Source: Streptomyces brevispora
GTDB lineage: Bacteria > Actinomycetota > Actinomycetes > Streptomycetales > Streptomycetaceae
NCBI RefSeq assembly: GCF_007829885.1
Contig: NZ_VIWW01000001.1
Span: forward strand, 1,612,001-1,676,000
DNA length: 64,000 bases
Direction: 5' to 3'
Below, in pieces: positions 10,247 through 21,140 of this stretch (position 1 is the first letter of the stretch; every line of letters begins with the position of its first letter). The notes beneath the pieces are model-generated. The model made no database searches and had not been told where the DNA came from. It saw only the letters and a list, made by a program, of their open reading frames with translations. The translations under genes were made by a program, and so were the position numbers.

Positions 10247-11299
10247 CTACCTCTGTTCGTTTACCGCGTTGTCGGCGTTCGGCGTGGCGTTCCCGCTGGG
10301 GTCGGGGCTCGGGCCGTCGCTGGGGTTCGCGCTCTCGTGGATGTTCCCGACGACGTTGCCACCGGTGTCCACGATGTCGCCGTTGGGCGAGATGGTGACG
10401 GTGACGGTCGGGGTGGGCTTCGGTTTGGCGGGCTTGGCCGGCTTCTTCGGCAGGACCATGTCGCGGGGGTCCTCGCGCGGGGCCTGGACAACGATGCCGA
10501 CGATGTCGAGCTTGGTGAAGCCGACGTACGGGCGGACGTAGACGGTACGGGTCAGGTCGCCGCCGGACGGGTCGACGCGGACGACCTCGCCGACCGGGAC
10601 GCCGGGTACGAACGGCTTGTTCTTGCTGGAGCCGAACGTGACGAGCCGGTCGCCCTTCTTGACCTTGGCCTTGCCGTTCAGGAACTGGACGGCCAGTGGG
10701 CGTGAGCCCTGGCCGGTGGCGAAGCCGAGTTCGTCGGTGGACTCCATCCGGGTGCCGACGGTGAAGTCGGGGTCGTTGGCGAGGAGCACCGTCGCGGTGT
10801 CCGGGCCGACGGTGGTGACCCTGCCGACGAGTCCGTCGCCGTTGAGGACGGTCATGTCGCGCTTGAGGCCGTCCTTGGAGCCCGCGTCGATGGTGACCGT
10901 CCAGGAGAAGCCCTGGGCCGCTCCTATGGCGATGACCTCGGCGGCCTTGATGCCGTACTGTCCGGCGGCCGACTTCTTCAGCATCTTGTCGAGCTCGCGG
11001 ACCCGGTTGCGGTTCTGGTCGTCGCTGCCGAGCTTCGCCTTCAGCGCGGCGTTCTGCTGCTCCAGTGCGGCGATCTTGTCGTGCCGGTCGCCGGATGCGC
11101 GTACCGCCCCTATGGCGTTGCCCACCGGGTCGACGGCTGCCGCGACACCGTTCTCGACTGGTCCGAAGACCGTGGAGGCGGCCTGCCGGGCGCCGTCCAC
11201 CGGCGACGCCTCACCACCGCGGATATCCACCGTGATCAGTGCGAATGCGATGGCGATCAGCAGCACCAGGAGCAGCCGGCTCTCTCGTGTGTCCCTCAC
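10247..11299 (-). CDS. mreC: Rod-shape-determining protein MreC
   Basis: A 350-residue protein with a short cytoplasmic N-terminus, one membrane segment (about 9-24), a coiled coil (about 75-115, including DKIAALEQQNAALKAKL) and a periplasm-facing beta domain to about residue 280. The last 70 residues are Pro/Lys/Asn/Ser-rich and disordered, typical of actinobacterial MreC. MreC scaffolds the PBP2-RodA machinery outside the membrane and connects through MreD to MreB. It lies 11 bp before mreD. A strong inverted repeat at 11353-11385 separates it from mreB, so mreCD may be partly uncoupled from mreB expression. Confidence 0.93.
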   Translation of the reverse strand: MRDTRESRLLLVLLIAIAFALITVDIRGGEASPVDGARQAASTVFGPVENGVAAAVDPVGNAIGAVRASGDRHDKIAALEQQNAALKAKLGSDDQNRNRVRELDKMLKKSAAGQYGIKAAEVIAIGAAQGFSWTVTIDAGSKDGLKRDMTVLNGDGLVGRVTTVGPDTATVLLANDPDFTVGTRMESTDELGFATGQGSRPLAVQFLNGKAKVKKGDRLVTFGSSKNKPFVPGVPVGEVVRVDPSGGDLTRTVYVRPYVGFTKLDIVGIVVQAPREDPRDMVLPKKPAKPAKPKPTPTVTVTISPNGDIVDTGGNVVGNIHESANPSDGPSPDPSGNATPNADNAVNEQR

Positions 11300-11352
11300 G
11301 TGCGACGGCCGTGCCTTCCTCGTAGGAATGTTCGTGCCTGTATATCAACGTT

Positions 11353-11385
11353 CCTCCGCGCGGAGCGGCAGCGTCCGCGCGGAGG
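11353..11385 (-). terminator. Inverted repeat between mreB and mreC
   Basis: Perfect 12-bp GC-rich arms (CCTCCGCGCGGA and complement) around a 9-nt loop, 12 bp after the mreB stop. It is likely a full or partial terminator of the mreB transcript. Confidence 0.7.
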
Positions 11386-11397
11386 GCCGTGGAGTTC

Positions 11398-12417
11398 CTA
11401 CCGTCGGGGCTGGGCGTCCAGCACCTGCTGGAGCGCCTCGAACTCCTCGACGCACTTGCCGGATCCGAGCGCGACGGAGTCCAGCGGGTCCTCGGCGATG
11501 TGGATCGGCATGCCCGTCTCGTGACGGAGCCGCTCGTCCAGTCCGCGCAGCAGCGCGCCGCCGCCGGTGAGGACGATGCCCCGGTCCATGACATCGCCGG
11601 AGAGCTCCGGCGGGCACTTGTCGAGCGTCGTCTTGACCGCGTCGACGATCGCGTTGACCGGCTCCTCGATCGCCTTGCGGACCTCGGTCGCGGAGATGAC
11701 CACGGTCTTGGGCAGACCCGAGACGAGGTCGCGGCCCCGGATCTCGGTGTGCTCGTCCTTCTCCAGCTCGAACGCCGACCCGATGGTGATCTTGATCTGT
11801 TCGGCGCTGCGCTCACCGAGGAGCAGCGAGTACTCCTTCTTGATGTGCTGGATGATCGCGTTGTCCAGCTCGTCACCGGCGACCCGGATCGACTGGGCGG
11901 TGACGATTCCGCCGAGCGAGATGACCGCGACCTCGGTGGTGCCGCCACCGATGTCGACGACCATGTTGCCGGTGGCCTCGTGGACGGGCAGACCGGAGCC
12001 GATGGCCGCCGCCATGGGCTCCTCGATGATGTGCACCTGGCGCGCGCCCGCCTGCGTCGATGCCTCGATGACGGCGCGCCGCTCGACCCCTGTGATGCCG
12101 GAGGGCACACAGACGACGACCCTCGGGCGAGCCAGGTAGCGGCGCTTGTGGATCTTCAGGATGAAGTAGCGGAGCATCCGCTCCGTGATCTCGAAGTCGG
12201 CGATCACGCCGTCCTTCAGCGGCCGTACGGCAACGATGTTGCCCGGTGTACGGCCGATCATCTTCTTGGCCTCGGCGCCGACCGCCAGGATGCCACCGGT
12301 GTTGGTGTTGATGGCCACGACGGACGGCTCGTTCAGAACGATGCCGCGCCCCCTGACGTACACCAGCGTGTTGGCAGTCCCGAGGTCGATAGCCATGTCA
12401 CGGCCGATGAACGACAT
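11398..12417 (-). CDS. mreB: Rod-shape-determining protein MreB (bacterial actin)
   Basis: A 339-residue actin-fold ATPase with the first phosphate motif ([13 protein letters not shown]), second phosphate motif ([16 protein letters not shown]) and adenosine motif ([13 protein letters not shown]). I place the start at ATG 12417 because AAGGGGA lies 6 nt before it. An in-frame ATG at 12438 (adding MGNKGNS) has no Shine-Dalgarno but is used in some annotations. In Streptomyces MreB is not needed for vegetative tip growth and acts in aerial hyphae and spore-wall assembly. The 290-bp region upstream separates it from ndk, whose terminator lies there, so mreB has its own promoter region. Confidence 0.95.
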   Translation of the reverse strand: MSFIGRDMAIDLGTANTLVYVRGRGIVLNEPSVVAINTNTGGILAVGAEAKKMIGRTPGNIVAVRPLKDGVIADFEITERMLRYFILKIHKRRYLARPRVVVCVPSGITGVERRAVIEASTQAGARQVHIIEEPMAAAIGSGLPVHEATGNMVVDIGGGTTEVAVISLGGIVTAQSIRVAGDELDNAIIQHIKKEYSLLLGERSAEQIKITIGSAFELEKDEHTEIRGRDLVSGLPKTVVISATEVRKAIEEPVNAIVDAVKTTLDKCPPELSGDVMDRGIVLTGGGALLRGLDERLRHETGMPIHIAEDPLDSVALGSGKCVEEFEALQQVLDAQPRR

Positions 12418-12710
12418 TGAGTTCCCCTTGTTCCCCATGAGGATGCGTCGGGCCTTCCCAAGCGAAAGCGTTGATGGCTTGTTTTGGTAGGCGAGATGAG
12501 CGCTGCGGGCGTGGAAGCTTCCATCGTAGTGCCGGACACACCGACACAGCGCGAGGGTCCTTCGCCATGCTGAGCAGAACGGGTGGCCGTCCCACTCATG
12601 GTGACGTTGCGTCGGAGGAATGCGTTCCCGCGATCGGTGCCCCTATACCGAAGGGCGACCGAATTACTTCGGTCGCCCCAGGTCATGAGCGCTGTTTGGC
12701 GGAGCGGAAG
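12418..12710. other. Intergenic region between ndk and mreB
   Basis: This holds the ndk terminator (12653-12678), the mreB Shine-Dalgarno and presumably the mreB promoter. I could not pick out a convincing -35/-10 pair or a second gene. Confidence 0.6.
12653..12678 (-). terminator. Terminator of ndk
   Basis: Perfect 11-bp arms (GGGCGACCGAA and complement) with a 4-nt loop, 33 bp after the ndk stop at 12711. Confidence 0.8.
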
Positions 12711-13124
12711 TCAGGAAAGTCCCGGAAAGAACAGCTTCAGTTCTCGCTCTGCGGACTCCTCGGAGTCCGAGGCGTGGATGAGGTTCTCCCGGGTAATCGT
12801 GCCGAGGTCGCCACGGATCGATCCGGGCGCGGCGGCGATCGGGTCGGTGGGGCCGGCCAGGGCGCGGACACCCTCGATGACCCGCTCGCCCTCGGCCACC
12901 AGGGCGACGATCGGACCGGACTGCATGAACTCGACGAGCGGCTCGTAGAACGGGCGGCCGACGTGCTCGGCGTAGTGCTGCTCCAGCGTGCCCCGGTCGA
13001 GGGTACGCAGCTCCAGCGCGGTGATCTTCCAGCCGGCCTTGCGCTCGATGCGGCCGACGATCTCGCCGACCAGACCGCGACGGACGGCGTCGGGCTTCAG
13101 AAGAACGAGGGTGCGCTGGGTCAT
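12711..13124 (-). CDS. ndk: Nucleoside diphosphate kinase
   Basis: A 137-residue enzyme of the standard family length. It transfers the gamma phosphate from a nucleoside triphosphate to a nucleoside diphosphate through a phosphohistidine. The catalytic His is in the IHASDS motif near residue 117, where many bacteria have HGSDS; the Ala variant is common in actinobacteria. The N-terminal strand TLVLLKPDAVRRGL is diagnostic. It lies downstream of DUF4233 and folC in the same direction, 115 bp after the DUF4233 stop, and ends in its own hairpin before mreB. Confidence 0.96.
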   Translation of the reverse strand: MTQRTLVLLKPDAVRRGLVGEIVGRIERKAGWKITALELRTLDRGTLEQHYAEHVGRPFYEPLVEFMQSGPIVALVAEGERVIEGVRALAGPTDPIAAAPGSIRGDLGTITRENLIHASDSEESAERELKLFFPGLS

Positions 13125-13239
13125 GTGCGGCTCCTTGCAGGCATACGGGTGCGGTGAAGCGAGATTACAGGGGCACGGTGACGGCCCGGCGGCCGGGTTT
13201 GACCGCCGGTCCGGGGGCGTGCGCCGGTCGCGCGCCGGG

Positions 13240-13596
13240 TCAGCCGCCGACCGGGGCCTGGGCCGCTTCCTGCGCGGCCCAGCGGGCCTTCACCTCGTCG
13301 ATCTTGCGGCCGTAGTGCACCGAGGCCCACCACAGGCCGCCGAAGACCAGGCCGAGGATGAACATCATCGGCACCACGAAGCCGCTGACGACCAGGGCGA
13401 CCTGGAGCGCCCAGCCGAGCTGTATGCCACCGGGGCGGGTGATCATCCCGCAGAGCAGTACGGAGAGCAGCATGCCGATGCCGCAGACCGTCCACACGGT
13501 GGCGGACGACAGGTCGTCGGACTTCATCGCGACGAGCCCGGCGAAACCGATGACGAAGAACTCGCCGATCAGTGTCGATGCACAGAGCGTACGCAC
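13240..13596 (-). CDS. DUF4233 membrane protein
   Basis: A 118-residue protein with about three hydrophobic segments, starting at GTG 13596 only 5 bp after the folC stop, so it is probably translationally coupled to folC. DUF4233 proteins are small actinobacterial membrane proteins found next to folC, with no known function. The segments are roughly residues 10-30, 35-52 and 60-85, and the C-terminus is charged and cytoplasmic-looking. Nothing in it suggests an enzyme. Confidence 0.88.
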   Translation of the reverse strand: MRTLCASTLIGEFFVIGFAGLVAMKSDDLSSATVWTVCGIGMLLSVLLCGMITRPGGIQLGWALQVALVVSGFVVPMMFILGLVFGGLWWASVHYGRKIDEVKARWAAQEAAQAPVGG

Positions 13597-13601
13597 GTGG
13601 G

Positions 13602-15125
13602 TCAGCGCCTTCCCAGAAGCAGCCGGGCCTCGCCGACCGTGATCACGGATCCGGTCACCAGCACCCCGGCGCCCGCGTACTCGTCCTCTTCCTCGGCGAG
13701 GGTGATCGCCGCCTCCAGCGCGTCGTCGAGACGGGGTTCGACCTGGACCCGTTCGTTGCCGAAGACCTCGACGGCGACGGCGGCCAGGGCGTCGGCGTCC
13801 ATCGCGCGGCCGCTGGAGTTCTGCGTGACGACGACCTCGGCGAAGAGCGGCTCGAAGGCCTCCAGGAGCCCCCGGACGTCCTTGTCGCCGCTGGCACCGA
13901 CCACGCCGATCAGCCGGGAGAAGCCGAACGCCTCGGAGATCCCCTCGGCCGCGGCGCGGGCGCCGGCCGGGTTGTGGGCGGCGTCCAGGACGACGGTCGG
14001 GCTGGAGCGGACGACTTCGAGGCGGCCGGGCGAGATCACCGCGGCAAACGCCTTGCGGACGATGTCGGCGTCGAGCGATCCGCTCTGTTCGGCGCCGATA
14101 CCGAAGAACGCCTCGACGGCGCAGAGCGCCACCACGGCGTTGTGCGCCTGGTGGGCGCCGTACAGCGGAAGGAAGATGTTGTCGTACTCGCCGCCGAGAC
14201 CGCGCAGCGTCAGCAGCTGCCCGCCGACCGCGACCTCCCGGGAGACGACACCGAACTCCATGCCCTCGCGGGCCACCGTCGCATCGGCCGCGACGGCCTT
14301 CTTCAGCATCACCTGTGCGGCGTCGACCGGCTGCTGGGCCAGGATGACCGTCGCACCCTGCTTGATGATCCCGGCCTTCTCCGCCGCGATCTCGCCCGGC
14401 GTGGAGCCCAGCCGGTCGGTGTGGTCCAGGGAGATCGGGGTGACGACCGCGACCGTGGCGTCGATGACGTTGGTCGCGTCCCAGCTGCCGCCCATGCCGA
14501 CCTCGACGACGGCGACATCGACCGGCGCGTCGGCGAACGCCGCGTACGCCATGCCGGTGAGCACCTCGAAGAAGGAGAGCCGGTAGGGCTGCTGCGCGTC
14601 GACCATCTCGACGTACGGCTTGATGTCCTGGTACGTCTCGACGAACCGCTCCGGGTCCATCGGGGCGCCGTCCAGGCTGATCCGCTCGGTGATCGACTGG
14701 ACGTGCGGCGAGGTGTAGCGGCCGGTACGCAGGTCGAAGGCGCCGAGCAGGCCCTCGATCATGCGGGCCGTGCTCGTCTTGCCGTTGGTACCGGTGATGT
14801 GGATGGAGGGGTACGCGCGCTGCGGGTCACCGAGCACGTCCATCAGCGCGGCGATGCGCGCCACGGACGGCTCCAGCTTCGTCTCGCCCCAGCGTCCGGC
14901 GAGCTCCTGCTCCACCGCGCGCAGCGCCTTGTCCACCTCCGGATCGGCGGGGCGGGCGGGGACCTCGTCACTCTGCGGCGGCCCGGAGGCGGCGCGCAGC
15001 GTCCGGCTCCCGGCCTCGATCACCGCCAGGTCGGGGTCGCGCTGGGTCGCTTCGTCGACGATCTCCGCGAAGGTCTCATCGGAGTCGGACGCGTCGTGCC
15101 GGTCGGAAGGGCGGGGCTCACTCAC
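13602..15125 (-). CDS. folC: Folylpolyglutamate synthase / dihydrofolate synthase
   Basis: A 507-residue member of the Mur ligase-like family. The P-loop ITGTNGKTSTARMI (about residue 130) binds ATP, and the following YTSPHVQSITERI stretch is the folate-binding region. FolC adds glutamate residues to folates (and to dihydropteroate in bifunctional forms), retaining them in the cell. The N-terminal 70 residues are acidic, Ser/Asp-rich and longer than in E. coli FolC, as is usual for Streptomyces. The start is GTG 15125. It is upstream of DUF4233 and ndk in the same direction. The Mur-ligase central and C-terminal domains are complete. Confidence 0.94.
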   Translation of the reverse strand: MSEPRPSDRHDASDSDETFAEIVDEATQRDPDLAVIEAGSRTLRAASGPPQSDEVPARPADPEVDKALRAVEQELAGRWGETKLEPSVARIAALMDVLGDPQRAYPSIHITGTNGKTSTARMIEGLLGAFDLRTGRYTSPHVQSITERISLDGAPMDPERFVETYQDIKPYVEMVDAQQPYRLSFFEVLTGMAYAAFADAPVDVAVVEVGMGGSWDATNVIDATVAVVTPISLDHTDRLGSTPGEIAAEKAGIIKQGATVILAQQPVDAAQVMLKKAVAADATVAREGMEFGVVSREVAVGGQLLTLRGLGGEYDNIFLPLYGAHQAHNAVVALCAVEAFFGIGAEQSGSLDADIVRKAFAAVISPGRLEVVRSSPTVVLDAAHNPAGARAAAEGISEAFGFSRLIGVVGASGDKDVRGLLEAFEPLFAEVVVTQNSSGRAMDADALAAVAVEVFGNERVQVEPRLDDALEAAITLAEEEDEYAGAGVLVTGSVITVGEARLLLGRR

Positions 15126-15221
15126 GGGGCCAGTCTACGGATGGGCACGGACATCGTGCGCAGCACCCGGACCGAAACACCCGCAATGCCCTGGTGTCGG
15201 CACAACACCCGCAGCGGGCGC

Positions 15222-15769
15222 ATGGTGGGAGATGTGCGCCCCGTACCCCTGATCCTGATCGCCGCCCCGGACGGCCCGCACCCGGCCCTGGCCGGATCGC
15301 CCGGCACGCGCACTACCGGACACTGGTTGTCCACAGCGGTGAGAGCGTGCTGCGCGCCCTGAACGAATACCGCCCCGACAGCCTGATCCTCAGCCTGCGG
15401 CTGCCCGGTCTCGACCCGTGGGAAGTGCTCAGCCGGGTCCGCAACATAAGCGATCTGCCGATCGCGGTCAGGACGTGGAGCACCGGGTGCCGGAAGCGGT
15501 CCGCGCCCTGAACGCCGGGGCGGACGACTACCTGACGCCAGAGCTTCCGCAACGGCTGTACGAGCCGCTGATACGGGCGCGGCTGCGGCGCAGCACCACG
15601 GGAGCGGTGGAAGTGGTGTCGGTCATCGAGGACGGGCGGATCAGTCTGGACCTGGGCACCCATCTCGGCGCGGGCGTTCGTCCGTACCCTGCGCGGCCGC
15701 AACGGCTGGGCCAAGACCCGGCGCGACGCGGAGCCGCCGACCGCGGGTCCGGTGGCGCTGGAGAGGTGA
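15222..15769 (+). pseudogene. Decayed OmpR-type response regulator, split over three frames
   Basis: Receiver-domain sequence runs across three plus-strand frames. An N-terminal strand (VRPVPLILIAAPD, from about 15234) lies in one frame. Next comes YRTLVVHSGESVLRALNEYR through LRLPGLDPWEVLSRVRNIS and DLPIAV (about 15313-15471) in a second. Then VPEAVRALNAGADDYLTPEL and LIRARLRRST with VVSVIEDGRISLDLGTH (about 15487-15663) in a third. The last part, to the stop at 15767, reads as a short C-terminal remnant (GRNGWAKTRRDAEPP). The phosphoacceptor Asp position reads Ser in ILSLRLPG, and the switch Lys after YLT is lost. The winged-helix DNA-binding domain is almost gone. It is non-functional by at least two frameshifts plus lost key residues. 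Confidence 0.75.
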
Positions 15770-15785
15770 GGCCCGCGTGCACGAC

Positions 15786-15825
15786 GAAGCCCCCGTATCC
15801 CTCCTGAGAGGGGTACGGGGGCTTC
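15786..15825. terminator. Terminator of valS
   Basis: Perfect 12-bp arms (GAAGCCCCCGTA and complement) with an internal CCCTC/GAGGG extension and a CTGA loop, 9 bp after the valS stop at 15834. It can also act on the plus-strand pseudogene ending at 15769. Confidence 0.88.
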
Positions 15826-15833
15826 CTGCGGTC

Positions 15834-18455
15834 TCAGCCCTGCGGCAGGCCGGCCAGTTGGTTGGTGATCCGCTCGATGTCGGCCTCGGCCTTGGCGAGC
15901 CGGCCACGGATCTTGTCGACCACGTTGTCCGGGGCCTTGGCCAGGAACGCCTCGTTGCCGAGCTTCCCGGTGGCCTGCGCCTTCTCCTTCTGCGCCGCCT
16001 CCAGGTCCTTCGTCAGGCGCTTGCGCTCGGCGGCGACGTCGATGGTGCCGGACAGGTCGAGCGCGACCGTGGCGCCCGCGACCGGCAGCGACGCGGTGGC
16101 GTGGAAGCCGTCCCCGGCGGGCTGGAGGCGCAGCAGCTGACGGATGGCCGCCTCGTGCGCGGCGAGCTGCGTACCGGTCAGGGTCAGCTCGGCCGGGACC
16201 TTCTGGCCGGGCTGGAGGCCCTGGTCGGAGCGGAAGCGGCGGACCTCGGTGACGACCTGCTGGACCAGCTCGATCTCCTTCTCGGCGGCGTCGTCACGGA
16301 AGCCGCTGTCCGTGGGCCAGTCTGCGATGACGACGGACTCGCGGCCGGTGAGCGCGGTCCACAGCGTCTCCGTGACGAACGGGACGACCGGGTGCAGGAG
16401 TCGCAGCATCACGTCGAGGACCTCGCCCAGGACCCGGCCCGAGACCTCGGCCGGCCTGCCGCCGCCGAAGAACGTGGTCTTGGACAGTTCGACGTACCAG
16501 TCGAAGACCTCGTCCCAGGCGAAGTGCCGCAGCGCCTCGCTGAGCTTGGAGAACTGGAAGTCGTCGTAGTACGCGTCGACTTCGGCGACGGTCTTGTTGA
16601 GCCGGGACAGGATCCAGCGGTCGGTCACCGACATCTCGTCGGCGGCCGGCAGCTCGCCCTCGATGGTGGCGCCGTTCATCAGGGCGAAGCGGGTGGCGTT
16701 CCAGATCTTGTTGGAGAACTTGGCGGAACCCTGGACCCACTCCTCGCCGATCGGGACGTCGACGCCGGGGTTGGCGCCGCGCGCCAGGGTGAAACGGAGC
16801 GCGTCGGAGCCGTACTTGTCCATCCAGTCCAGCGGGTTGACCACGTTGCCGAAGGACTTCGACATCTTCTTGCCGTGCTCGTCGCGGACCATCCCGTGCA
16901 GCACGATCGTCTCGAACGGCGGGACGCCGTCGTTGACGTACAGGCCGAACATCATCATCCGGGCGACCCAGAAGAAGAGGATGTCGTAGCCGGTGACCAG
17001 GACGGAGTTCGGGTAGAACTTCGCGAGGCTGTCGGTCTGTTCGGGCCAGCCGAGCGTGGAGAAGGGCCACAGGCCGGAGGAGAACCAGGTGTCCAGGACA
17101 TCGCTGTCCTGCGTCCAGCCCTCGCCGGTGGGTGCCTCGTCGTCCGGTCCGACGCAGACGACCTCTCCGTTCGGGCCGTACCAGACGGGGATGCGGTGGC
17201 CCCACCAGAGCTGGCGCGAGATCGTCCAGTCGTGGAGGTTGTCGACCCAGTCGAAGTAGCGCTTCTCCATCTCCTGCGGATGGATCTTGACCTTGCCGTC
17301 GCGGACGGCGTCACCGGCCGCCTTGGCGAGCGGCTCGACCTTGACCCACCACTGGAGGGAGAGGCGCGGCTCGATGGTCGTCTTGCAGCGCGAGCAGTGC
17401 CCGACGGAGTGGACGTACGGACGCTTCTCGGCGACGATCCGGCCCTCGGCGCGCAGGGCGGCGACGATGGCGGAGCGGGCCTCCAGCCGGTCCAGTCCCT
17501 GGAAGGGGCCGGGGACGGTGATGACGGCGCGCTCGTCCAGGACGGTGAGGAACGGCAGGTCGTGGCGCTTGCCGATCTCGAAGTCGTTCGGGTCGTGCGC
17601 CGGGGTCACCTTGACGGCGCCGGTGCCGAACTCGGGGTCGACGTGGTGGTCGGCGACGACCGGGATCGTACGGTCGGTCAGCGGCAGTCTGATCTGCTTG
17701 CCGACCAGGTGCTTGTAGCGCTCGTCGTCGGGGTGGACGGCGACGGCGGTGTCTCCGAGCATCGTCTCGGCGCGGGTGGTGGCCACGACGATGGTCTCGT
17801 CGCCGTCGCCGTACTTCATGGAGACGAGCTCGCCGTCGTCCTCCTGGTACTCGACCTCGATGTCCGAGATCGCGGTGAGGCAGCGCGGGCACCAGTTGAT
17901 GATGCGCTCGGCGCGGTAGACAAGCCCGTCGTCGTACATCCGCTTGAAGACGGTCTGGACGGCCTTGGACAGGCCCTCGTCCATGGTGAACCGCTCACGG
18001 GACCAGGCGACGCCCTCGCCGAGGCGGCGCATCTGGCCGGAGATCTGGCCGCCGGACTCGTCCTTCCACTGCCAGACGCGCTCGACGAAGGCCTCGCGGC
18101 CCAGGTCGTGGCGGGACTTGCCCTCCTTGCCGAGTTCGCGCTCGACGACGTTCTGGGTGGCGATGCCGGCGTGGTCCATACCGGGCTGGTAGAGCGCCTC
18201 GAAGCCCTGCATCCGCTTGCGGCGGACGAGCGCGTCGATCAGCGTGTGCTCGAAGGCGTGTCCCAGGTGCAGGGAGCCGGTGACGTTGGGCGGCGGGATG
18301 ACGATGGAGTACGGCGGTTTGTCGCTGTGCTCGTCGGCCTCGAAGTAGCCGCGCTCCACCCAGCGCTCATACAGCTCCCCCTCTACCTCGGCCGGCGTGT
18401 ACTGGGTCGGCAGTTCGGGGTTGCTGGCTGGCTGCTGCGCTGCGTTCTCGGTCAC
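15834..18455 (-). CDS. valS: Valine-tRNA ligase
   Basis: An 873-residue class I aminoacyl-tRNA synthetase. GTG 18455 is the start, closely preceded by GGGG and giving MTENAAQQ; 11 further codons are open upstream but lack family similarity. The HIGH signature is HLGH in [15 protein letters not shown] and the KMSKS loop is intact (KKMSKSFGN). A CP1 editing domain lies between them. The C-terminal coiled coil (about 800-873) starts after [18 protein letters not shown]. ValS charges tRNA-Val and edits misactivated threonine. It is followed by a strong terminator and preceded by a divergent gene at 18606. Confidence 0.96.
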   Translation of the reverse strand: MTENAAQQPASNPELPTQYTPAEVEGELYERWVERGYFEADEHSDKPPYSIVIPPPNVTGSLHLGHAFEHTLIDALVRRKRMQGFEALYQPGMDHAGIATQNVVERELGKEGKSRHDLGREAFVERVWQWKDESGGQISGQMRRLGEGVAWSRERFTMDEGLSKAVQTVFKRMYDDGLVYRAERIINWCPRCLTAISDIEVEYQEDDGELVSMKYGDGDETIVVATTRAETMLGDTAVAVHPDDERYKHLVGKQIRLPLTDRTIPVVADHHVDPEFGTGAVKVTPAHDPNDFEIGKRHDLPFLTVLDERAVITVPGPFQGLDRLEARSAIVAALRAEGRIVAEKRPYVHSVGHCSRCKTTIEPRLSLQWWVKVEPLAKAAGDAVRDGKVKIHPQEMEKRYFDWVDNLHDWTISRQLWWGHRIPVWYGPNGEVVCVGPDDEAPTGEGWTQDSDVLDTWFSSGLWPFSTLGWPEQTDSLAKFYPNSVLVTGYDILFFWVARMMMFGLYVNDGVPPFETIVLHGMVRDEHGKKMSKSFGNVVNPLDWMDKYGSDALRFTLARGANPGVDVPIGEEWVQGSAKFSNKIWNATRFALMNGATIEGELPAADEMSVTDRWILSRLNKTVAEVDAYYDDFQFSKLSEALRHFAWDEVFDWYVELSKTTFFGGGRPAEVSGRVLGEVLDVMLRLLHPVVPFVTETLWTALTGRESVVIADWPTDSGFRDDAAEKEIELVQQVVTEVRRFRSDQGLQPGQKVPAELTLTGTQLAAHEAAIRQLLRLQPAGDGFHATASLPVAGATVALDLSGTIDVAAERKRLTKDLEAAQKEKAQATGKLGNEAFLAKAPDNVVDKIRGRLAKAEADIERITNQLAGLPQG

Positions 18456-18605
18456 GCCCCACAGTTTAGGGCCGTCACAGTCGTGCACTGAAACCGGTTT
18501 GTTCAGTAACGGTGTCCCTCCCGGTGCCCCACCCCCGCGGGCCTTCCGTCAGGATGTTCGGAACGCAGAGAAACACATGAGCATGACGAACAGGGGAATC
18601 CGCAG

Positions 18606-19610
18606 ATGAGCTTCAACCAGCCGGGCCCGTACGACGGTCAGCCGCCCCAGGGCCGGCCCGGACCGTACGGCCAGCAGCCGGGCCCGTACGGCGGCCCGCC
18701 GCCGCAGGGCCAGCCGCAGGGGCAGCCCGGTTACGGGTACCCGCAGCAGGCCCCCCAGGGTGTCCCGCCGCAGCAGCAGCCCCCGCAGCCGGGCTACGGC
18801 TACCCGCAGGCCCAGCAGCCCGGCCCGTACGGCCAGCAGCCCCCCACTCCCCCGTACGGCGGCCAGCCGGTCTACGGCCAGCAGCCCGGGTTCCCCCCGG
18901 CCCAGCCGCCGAAGAAGAAGACCGGCCTGATCATCGGCGGCGTGATCGTGGCGCTGGCGGTCATCGGCGGCGGCGTGTACCTCCTTACGTCGGGCGGGGG
19001 CGCGAGCAACAGCGATGTCGCGGACTCCACGAAGGGGTACAAGCTGACACCGGCGGCGACGCTGGACGGCTACAAGAAGGCCCCCTCCGCCGCGGCGGCT
19101 TCAGGGCCGGCCACCGGCGAGGCCAAGACCCGGTACGAGAACCTGGGGATCAAGGACCCCCAGCAGGCAGGCGCCACCTATCAGTCGGGCGCCGCGGACA
19201 ATCCCGCCTCGGTCAAGTCCGTCACGCTCATGGGCATCTGGGGCGACGTCACCGATCCCGCGAAGGTCATCGACACCGCCTTCAACGGCGCGGAGGAGAA
19301 CTTCAAGAAGGGCGCCGAAGGGATGGAAGTCCAGCGCATCGGCAGCCCCAAGGCCCTCACACCGGACGGTTTCAAGGGCGCCCTCATGAAGTGCCAGGAC
19401 CTGAAGGTGCTGAACAAGGAGAGCGACGGCACCGTCGCCAAGGGACCGAAGGAATTCGTCATCCCCGTCTGCGTCTGGGCCGACTACAGCACGGTCGGCA
19501 CCGTGCTCGGAGTCGACGTGGCCCTGTCCATGACCGGCAAGGGGATGCCGCAGGAGGAGGCGGCGGCCATCACCGCCAAGCTCTACAACACCTCCCGCAC
19601 CAAGATCTGA
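18606..19610 (+). CDS. Pro/Gly/Gln/Tyr-rich single-pass membrane protein of unknown function
   Basis: A 334-residue protein. Residues 1-100 are a low-complexity tract of PGPYG, PQGQP and GYGYPQ repeats, predicted disordered and cytoplasmic. A basic PPKKK patch and one transmembrane helix (about 107-125, GLIIGGVIVALAVIGGGVYLL) follow, then a 200-residue extracellular domain. Its two Cys residues (MKCQDLK and VCVWAD) may form a disulfide. The layout matches many Streptomyces hypothetical membrane proteins whose PG-rich tails resemble those of DUF4190-type proteins. The function of the outer domain is not recognised. The gene is divergent from valS and convergent with clpX, sharing a bidirectional terminator. 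A GGGGAATCCGCAG stretch before ATG 18606 supplies the ribosome-binding site. Confidence 0.85.
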   Translation: MSFNQPGPYDGQPPQGRPGPYGQQPGPYGGPPPQGQPQGQPGYGYPQQAPQGVPPQQQPPQPGYGYPQAQQPGPYGQQPPTPPYGGQPVYGQQPGFPPAQPPKKKTGLIIGGVIVALAVIGGGVYLLTSGGGASNSDVADSTKGYKLTPAATLDGYKKAPSAAAASGPATGEAKTRYENLGIKDPQQAGATYQSGAADNPASVKSVTLMGIWGDVTDPAKVIDTAFNGAEENFKKGAEGMEVQRIGSPKALTPDGFKGALMKCQDLKVLNKESDGTVAKGPKEFVIPVCVWADYSTVGTVLGVDVALSMTGKGMPQEEAAAITAKLYNTSRTKI

Positions 19611-19620
19611 TCCGGGCAAC

Positions 19621-19665
19621 GCGAAGGGGCGCCCAGCCGGTTCATCCGGGCGGGCGCCCCTTCGC
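19621..19665. terminator. Bidirectional terminator between the plus-strand membrane protein and clpX
   Basis: Perfect 14-bp arms (GCGAAGGGGCGCCC and complement) with a 17-nt loop, lying between convergent stops at 19610 and 19685. Confidence 0.88.
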
Positions 19666-19684
19666 GTACGTACCTACATCACCG

Positions 19685-20983
<1,299 letters not shown>

Positions 20984-21140
20984 GAGGTGCTTCCCCTTCG
21001 CCTGGGAGACGCCTGGTTCAGCGGCTCCTGGTGCCTCTATCCGACGGTACCTTGCCTGGCCCCCCGTTCGGGCCCCCCTTGGCACGGTTCACACGGCCGA
21101 GGCCGGGTGACCCTGCCGTACCAAGGGGTAAAGGCCGACG

